A stretch of DNA of 64,000 nucleotides from Thraustochytrium sp. TN22 (lineage: Eukaryota > Sar > Bigyra > Thraustochytrida > Thraustochytriidae). Position 1 is the first letter of the stretch. The number at the start of each line of letters is the position of its first letter. Where the stretch lies: contig JABLUY010000095.1 in the NCBI GenBank assembly GCA_013306675.1, positions 58,409 to 122,408 of the forward strand, in the 5' to 3' direction. A program made the translations under genes and the position numbers. Shown in pieces: positions 58,904 to 64,000 of the stretch. The notes beneath the pieces are model-generated. The model did not search any database. It saw only the letters and a list, made by a program, of their open reading frames with translations, and was not told the origin of the DNA.

Positions 58904-59315
58904 GGCTGGACCGCCGCGCTGGAGCGCCGTGCGAGCGCCGAGGCGACGGCCAAGACCGCCGCGCTGGAGCGCCGTGCGAGCGCCGAGGCGACGGCCAAGA
59001 CGGCCGCGCTGGAGCGCCGTGCGAGCGCCGAGGCGACGGCCAAGACCGCCGCGCCCGCGCCCTCACTGCTCGAGTCGAGGAGGTCTGCCGCGGCTCTGTG
59101 GCTGGTCGGCCACTGGTTAGGCAGGAGCCGGGACACGTGCGCTCAGTCCAATGTCACAGGACATGGAATCAAGCACTCCACGCGTGAACTCGACAAGGAA
59201 GTTGGAATGCGGCGAGAGGAGGCCACCGGCAATTGTAGGCCCCCTAGTTTTCTAAAAGAGACTCATCGTTTTATGCTCATCATGATCACCTTCAGCACCC
59301 GCGCCATTAACGTTA
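58904..59315. other. 5' region of DHX33-like gene with a minisatellite
   Basis: Contains the 45-bp repeat array at 58919-59053 next to the start of the helicase gene; the rest (59054-59315) is the 3' side of the PP2A subunit gene. No gene is seen. Confidence 0.45.
58919..59053. repeat. Three tandem 45-bp units upstream of the DHX33-like gene
   Basis: Units start with ctggagcgccgtgcgagcgc at 58919, 58964 and 59009. Copies differ by only about one base (accgcc/acggcc). Being 15 codons long, the array is open in several frames on both strands. Confidence 0.92.
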
Positions 59316-59320
59316 CTATG

Positions 59321-59351
<31 letters not shown>

Positions 59352-60793
59352 TGCCAAGGCGCGCTGCTCAGCCTCTTCGCGCGCCTCCTCAGCGATGAGG
59401 TGCTCGCGATTGTCATAAGCCCAAAAACCGGAAAGGTCGGTGAGCATGGTGACAATGGTGTCGCCGACACCGGAACGGACGAGATCGTTGAGAGTGATGC
59501 GTGCCGGGTGGCGCGGGTTGCACATGTCAAAGATCTCGTCGCAAACGTCGTCGACACGGACAATGTCAGCGTCGGAGCCAGAACCGTCGAGGTCGCGCAG
59601 GCGCTGCACGATCTCGGAGAAAAAGTAGCGGATGCAGAAGCGGTCGAGGTAGGCCTGCTTCTTGACATCAAGGAGGCGGAAAAAGTAGGCGAGCGACTGA
59701 GGCGACTTTTTCGTCTCCATGGCGAGCACAAAGTCCAAAAAGGTCTTGTAGTCGATCTCGCCGTCGTAGGTGAGGCACTCCTCGAAGACGCGGTCGATAA
59801 AGGCAGAGGTGAGCGAGCCCGTGCCATAGCCTTGGATCTCGGCGCGAGAGAGCATGCCGTTGTGGTCAATGTCGAGCTCCAGGTACTGGCTGTAGACGCG
59901 CAGCGTGTTGTGCGCGGAGAACCAGTTGTACTCAATGTCCTCGTCGTGCGGAGCGTTTTGCAGGTGAAGGAGCTCATGGAGGATGGGCGAGGTGATGAGC
60001 GCGCGCAGCGCGATGCGGCCCATCCGGCGGGGGTCGAGAAAGAAGAAGAACTTGCGCACGGCCGTGAACACGTAAAACGGGTAGAAGTTCTCCTGCAGGT
60101 CCTCGAGCGCCTCGAGCGTCGGGATGAGCTCGTACACGTAGTTCTCCAGGTCCTGTTCCCGCAGGTAGCCGTCGCCGTGCGAATCGTAGAGCGCCAACTG
60201 TGCGCGCGTCTGCAGCAGCGTGATGTGGCGACACACGTACTGGAAGAAGAGCTGCGTGCTGATCCGGCCCCAGTCGTCTCGACGAAACTTGCAAAAGGTG
60301 TCCGCCGTGAAGAAGCGCGCCAGCTGCGGCGGCAGCATGGACCGCACCATGCAAAAGTCGTCGTAGTTGACACGCCCGCTCATCGGCTCGTCCGCGTCGC
60401 CCAGAAACGGTCCGCTGTTGTGCGTGGCGAGCAACTCGTACAGCTGGTGCACGTCCTCGTCCGAGAGTCCAGCAGCGCGCGCGCGCGCCGCCACCTGGCG
60501 GCGCGCCAGCCGGCGCACCAGTCGGCGCGCCGCATCGGCGGCCTCGCCTGCCTCCGCGCCGCGCCGCCGCCGGTGGAAGCGCGGAATGCGTTGCAGGCTA
60601 GGGTCGCGCTTGCCGGCCGCCTCGCGCCGCTCCGCGAAGATGGCCTCCACGCGTCGCAGGACCTCGTGGTCCGCGTCGATCTCCCCGCGGATTGCGTGTG
60701 CCGCCTCATATTCTTGGAGCAGCCGCGGCCACGCCGTCGCTGCCGTCGTCATCGTCATCGCCGTGGTCGCCGCCGTCGTTGTCGGTCTTGCAA

Positions 60794-60828
<35 letters not shown>

Positions 60829-60893
60829 GCCCCCGCCGCTGGCGGCGCTGCGCCTGACGACCGGGGTCGCCGTCGCTCCCCTGCCGCCGGCAT
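59316..60893 (-). CDS. PPP2R3C: PP2A regulatory subunit B'' (PPP2R3C / TON2-FASS type)
   Basis: 525 residues from the ATG at 60893; the frame is open to 61022 through a 7-bp repeat, so I take the later Met. Conserved blocks: PRFHRRRR, FFTADTFCKFRRDDWGRIS, LYDSHGDGYLREQDLENYV, FYPFYVFTAVRKFFFFLDP, NWFSAHNTLRVYSQYLELDI, FEECLTYDGEIDYKTFLDF and LTDLSGFWAYDNRE. One EF-hand loop is clear at about 341-352 (DIDHNGMLSRAE). This is the PPP2R3C/G5PR branch, TON2/FASS in plants, which targets PP2A to microtubule-organising sites. The C-terminus ends in nine Gln coded by CTG repeats on the plus strand. The Ala/Thr-rich N-terminus is disordered. Confidence 0.94.
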
Positions 60894-61408
60894 GCTTTCT
60901 CGCCCGCCGGCTGGGCGACGCGTGCGCGAAGCGCCGAGCGCCAAGCGCCAAGCGCCAAGCGCCAAGCGCCAAGCGCCAAGCGCCAAGGGCAGAGCAGCGA
61001 GCGACACGACACGCGCAGGCACGGACAGCGATGCGCGGTGCCAAAAGGACTCTGAGTCGCGGCGCGGCGACTCGGAGCGACGGTTGCTCGCACTCGCTCA
61101 CCTTCAGCTTCGACGGCTCGTATCAACTCTCGGGTTGACGCTTTTTTCCCGCGCCTGCACTGCCACTTGGCACTGACAGCCGAGTCAAGGCAAGGGCTGT
61201 GTGAGTGACAGTGCCCGAGTCAGCCACGGTCTCATCGAAAGAAGAAAGACGACAGCGGAGACACGAAGCAAATTGGTCAGCAAATTTGGCAAGCAAACTA
61301 ACGATTGGCGACAGCGTGTCTAGCTAGCTTGCGGCGGCCCCTTGCTGACGCTCGCTCGTACGGCGCACTCTTCTGGACTCGCGCGCACGTTGTCAAGACC
61401 TATCTGCT
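60894..61408. other. 5' region of PPP2R3C / 3' region of the dienelactone hydrolase gene
   Basis: Includes the GCGCCAA repeat at 60931-60987. The remainder (61140-61408) is spacer, with no gene seen. Confidence 0.4.
60931..60987. repeat. 7-bp GCGCCAA tandem repeat
   Basis: One gcgccga unit is followed by six or seven gcgccaa units, immediately upstream of the PPP2R3C start. In the upstream extension of that frame it codes LALGAWR. Confidence 0.9.
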
Positions 61409-62197
61409 TCACGCCTTGACCTTGTCGTCGAGGAAGGCGACGCACTCCTTCATACCGGCCTCTATGTTCTTGCGGGTGCTCTCGTCTTTGACGTCGCCCT
61501 GCACCATAAAGCCGTGGTTCATCTCGTCAAAGACGCGCAGGGTGCACTTGTCCTCGGGCAAAAAGCCGCCCGGCTTGACGCCGTCCGGGTCATCCTTGCA
61601 GGCGCAGACCAGCTGCGGCAGCTTGTTGGCCTTGCCCAGCTCCTCGGGCGACCCGCCGTGCACCTGCTCAATGCCCAGCGACGGGTGGAAGTTGGCGCCC
61701 GCCTTCAGACGCGGGTCCACGCAGCGCACGGACTCGTGGAAGCCCACCCACACGCCGTAGCAGAAGCCAATATACCCAATGGCATCCACTTCGTCCGTAC
61801 TCAGAAAGGAGTACACCTTGTCGAGCTCAGCCTGGATCTTGGCGATGGGGTGGCGCTTGATCATCTCAAACATGGGCGGCTTGCCCACCTCGTCGTGCTT
61901 GATCACGTCGCCGTGCAGAAAGTCCGGCATCACCACCGTGCAGTTCAGGCTCTCGGCCAGGCCGTCAGCCACGCCGACGTGACGGCCAGTATCCAGGCCG
62001 AAGATGTCATTGAAGACGATGATGGCCCGCTTCGTCAGCGGCTCCTCCGAGCCGGGCGCGCCCTTGACCACGTACGCGCGCAGGCCTTCCGCAATCTCCT
62101 TGAACTCGCCCACGGCCTTGTGCTCGCTCGGCTCCTGCAGCGCAGGCACCCGCGTCGGCGGGCAGCACGAGCCGCCCTCGGCTTCGGTCGTCGACAT
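61409..62197 (-). CDS. Dienelactone hydrolase family protein
   Basis: 262 residues, a standard length. Alpha/beta-hydrolase marks: IIVFNDIFGLDTGRHVGVAD, VVMPDFLHGD, the nucleophile elbow GFCYG with C146 (Cys in place of Ser, typical of dienelactone hydrolases), an acidic residue after VCACKDDPDG (D202/D203), and the catalytic His at H228 in DEMNHGFM. Family members hydrolyse dienelactones in aromatic breakdown; eukaryotic ones (CMBL-like) hydrolyse lactones and esters in the cytosol. Substrate here is unknown. A CxCC-type SCCPP sequence near residue 10 is odd but has no clear role. No signal peptide. Start at 62197 has acATGG-like context. Confidence 0.9.
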   Translation of the reverse strand: MSTTEAEGGSCCPPTRVPALQEPSEHKAVGEFKEIAEGLRAYVVKGAPGSEEPLTKRAIIVFNDIFGLDTGRHVGVADGLAESLNCTVVMPDFLHGDVIKHDEVGKPPMFEMIKRHPIAKIQAELDKVYSFLSTDEVDAIGYIGFCYGVWVGFHESVRCVDPRLKAGANFHPSLGIEQVHGGSPEELGKANKLPQLVCACKDDPDGVKPGGFLPEDKCTLRVFDEMNHGFMVQGDVKDESTRKNIEAGMKECVAFLDDKVKA

Positions 62198-63610
62198 GGC
62201 CGCGCGCTCCTGTGGCTGCTGCTGCTCCTCGCTCGCTCGCTCCTTCCTTCGCGCGCCCCAGTCGCTCGCGCTGGCTGCGGCTCGGCTACGCGTGCACGAT
62301 GCAAGCAGGTCTGCTGCTGCTGCTGACTGCTGACTGCCGCCGTCGGCGCGCGGCGTTCGAGCAGCGACGCACCGTGACCCGCGCCGGGAGCTGTTCAGGA
62401 TGCCGCCGACGACCCGACGACCCGGACCACTCGGTCATCATCCCATGCAGTGAGTCCGGTCGCTGGAAGCGCCAGCTAGCGAGCGAGCGAGCGAGCGAGC
62501 GAGCAAGCAAGTGAGCGAGCGAACAAGAGAGCATCGGCAGCGAGAGCATGCCGATTGCCGGGCGGGTGAAGGCCCGTGCTCTCTCTCATTAGCGTCTTGC
62601 AGTCTTGCGCTCGGCCGAGCTGGTCGCGCTGAGAGCTGCCATCGTGGAGCCATCCCAAGTCCGGTGCAGATTTCAAGAGCCCAGACGCTGGACCAAATCC
62701 TGTTCGCGAGGCGTTCTGGAGCGAGCTGAACTTGAATCATGTTGAATGGTCGTGCACTGTGCAGCCGCAGTGGCTTCGTCGAAGCGGAGAGTCAAGCTGC
62801 CCGCTGGTAAGGTGCAGGAGATGGAGAGGATGTCGAGAGCAAGTTTGGAGCTGCTGAGGTGTCATAAAGAGTGCGCAAGACATGCCAGCCAGGCCCGATA
62901 CCCGAACGTTAAACCGAGGAACGAAGCGGTCTCGCGTCGAGGTCGCTAGCCAAGGCGAAAACAACATTTCAGACGGAGACCGGGAAGGTGAGGACAACAG
63001 TGATTTTCAAGCTGAGAGTCTTGCGCGAGCTTGCGAAGGTGGAGCCTTGCTCCAGCAAAATCAACGTGGTCGGAGATGTGGAGCAATCCTCCCAGCTTGG
63101 AACAGGCCGCTTGGTGGGAGCCGTGGGCTCCCGCAGGCTGTGACGCAGCAACGCATTTGGGCTCGCCCCAAAGCGCAGAGATTGGAGAGTTTGTGAACGT
63201 GCATCGCGAACCCAGGCAGCCATGTCAAGACCAGCGACAATGACATTCGCGGCCACGATTGATGGCACTTCATGCAGCTAATCCGCAGGCGAAGCCAGGA
63301 CGCAAAATGCGTGCGTTATCAAGGGCACGGACAAATCTTTCGCCGCCAGGACATGCGGTTGAGCGATCGGGTGCCGACATTATCTCTCGCGTGGCAGCCC
63401 GACGGTGCGCTGTTGTGGCCGAGATCTGCAAGTTAGGCGGTGCAGCCTGGGCCAATCAAGCCGCAGCGGCGCCTTGCCGATCAAGCTCATGCGTCGCGAC
63501 TCGGCCCGTGGGGCTCCGCGGCCGCCTTCAAGCTGCTTGCCAAACCACCCCTTGCGCCGCTACAAAATGTTCAAGTCATTTCCGGCGGCTCTTCGACAAA
63601 CTGCGGTCGG
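62198..63610. other. Region without a convincing gene
   Basis: The first ~150 bp is the leader of the hydrolase gene. (GAGC)n lies at about 62478-62508. 62700-63600 is less GC-rich; frames are below about 130 codons with no motif. Because the WD40 gene at the right edge is on the minus strand, this includes its 3' UTR. Confidence 0.4.
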
Positions 63611-64000
63611 TCACTTCGGCAAAAGAGGGAGTGAATCTGCGTCACTCATCTTGAGAATGTGCACCATGCCGGACGCATCACCAACAACGATGGTGGTGTT
63701 GTAACGCATGCAAGTCTTGATGGAATGATCCGTCGTGAAGCCCACCCGGTCATCGACAGACAGGATCTGGACTCCATTCGTCACCGCAACCGGAAGGGCG
63801 CAATGCGGGGCGTTCGGACGCGCCAGCGCGGCTTGCGCGTCCACTTGCACACCGGTCTGCAGGTCCCAGTGTCGCACGGTGCCGTTCCAGGCTTTGCTGA
63901 TGATGATGCTGCCGTCCAAAGCCACGGACCAGACTGCTGACCTGAGCCCCTCGAGCACGTGCAGCATTTGGCCGGTGTGAGCGTCCCACACGCGCACCGT
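63611..64000 (-). CDS. WD40-repeat protein, C-terminal part (5' cut by window edge)
   Basis: The frame enters from beyond base 64000 and stops at 63611, giving about 129 residues. The first residues, TVRVWDAHTGQMLHVLEG, are the end of one WD40 blade, and GTVRHWDLQTGVQV the end of another; blade-like strands follow to IVVGDASGMVHILKMSD. No ATG is required inside the window; GTG at 63997 is just the second codon seen. The protein must be longer upstream (right of the window), since a propeller needs about seven blades. WD40 propellers are scaffolds; the family cannot be named from the fragment. Confidence 0.8.
   Translation of the reverse strand, partial: TVRVWDAHTGQMLHVLEGLRSAVWSVALDGSIIISKAWNGTVRHWDLQTGVQVDAQAALARPNAPHCALPVAVTNGVQILSVDDRVGFTTDHSIKTCMRYNTTIVVGDASGMVHILKMSDADSLPLLPK

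Noticed and set aside
58919-59053. CRISPR array
   Set aside because: Units are head-to-tail without spacers, so this is a minisatellite. No CRISPR-like repeat-spacer pattern was seen anywhere, as expected for a eukaryote.
58445-59398. 317-codon plus-strand frame with ALERRASAEATAKTA repeats
   Set aside because: Mostly antisense to the DHX33-like gene and its leader; only the minisatellite looks protein-like. Mentioned as a finding but not called as a gene.
63259-63654. 131-codon plus-strand frame near the right edge
   Set aside because: Partly antisense to the WD40 gene end and without a motif.

Overview
The window is eukaryotic nuclear DNA from a GC-rich, gene-dense and intron-poor organism. 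About 20 of its proteins belong to recognisable families, and most are single uninterrupted frames, including a 2,266-residue Brr2-type spliceosomal helicase. One gene (13765-15385, minus) is clearly split by seven short GT-AG introns. Four identical tRNA-Phe(GAA) genes end in Pol III-type T-runs. Together with Brr2, ORC4, ARL2, a complex I LYR subunit, TBC1D31 and a PP2A B'' subunit, this rules out a prokaryote. TBC1D31 and the PPP2R3C/TON2-type subunit suggest a cell with centrioles or flagella. A diaminopimelate decarboxylase-type enzyme, a P2X-type channel and a bacterial-style MEKHLA protein suggest a protist. A GC-rich thraustochytrid-like stramenopile would fit, but the sequence alone does not settle the taxon.

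Layout. 0-6.5 kb: a partial membrane RING-H2 protein, a large TPR protein, and a divergent pair (MEKHLA protein and ARL2). 6.7-8.6 kb: four tRNA-Phe copies in repeat-bearing spacer. 9-15.4 kb: ORC4 with a long repetitive N-terminus, a CBR4/FabG-like reductase, and an eight-exon LRR gene built as one repeat per exon. 17-21.6 kb: TBC1D31 and a small lipocalin/FABP-like protein. 21.6-25.4 kb: no convincing gene. 25.4-33.6 kb: a secreted catalase-superfamily protein, a HEAT-like protein, a twin CENP-B-type HTH protein starting with a perfect PCNA-binding (PIP) motif, and a low-complexity coiled-coil protein. 35-45.6 kb: a membrane-anchored HECT ubiquitin ligase convergent with Brr2. 46-53.5 kb: a P2X-like channel, a zinc-ribbon protein, a 64-residue two-TM protein, and a DDHD-PH-PH-PX phospholipase-like protein. 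53.5-64 kb: a decayed fragment of the decarboxylase gene, the decarboxylase itself, NDUFA6, a DHX33-like helicase, the PP2A B'' subunit, a dienelactone hydrolase, and the 3' end of a WD40 gene cut by the window edge.

The genes are a typical eukaryotic mixture rather than one operon-like pathway. Most intergenic stretches are short, GC-rich and full of simple repeats (GCTC/GAGC, CTG, GGCA, CTCGAG). High GC at third codon positions produces very long antisense open frames, which I rejected. Start codons are inferred from where recognisable protein begins and from A/G at -3 and G at +4. Several could lie upstream because the 5' regions are often open in frame.
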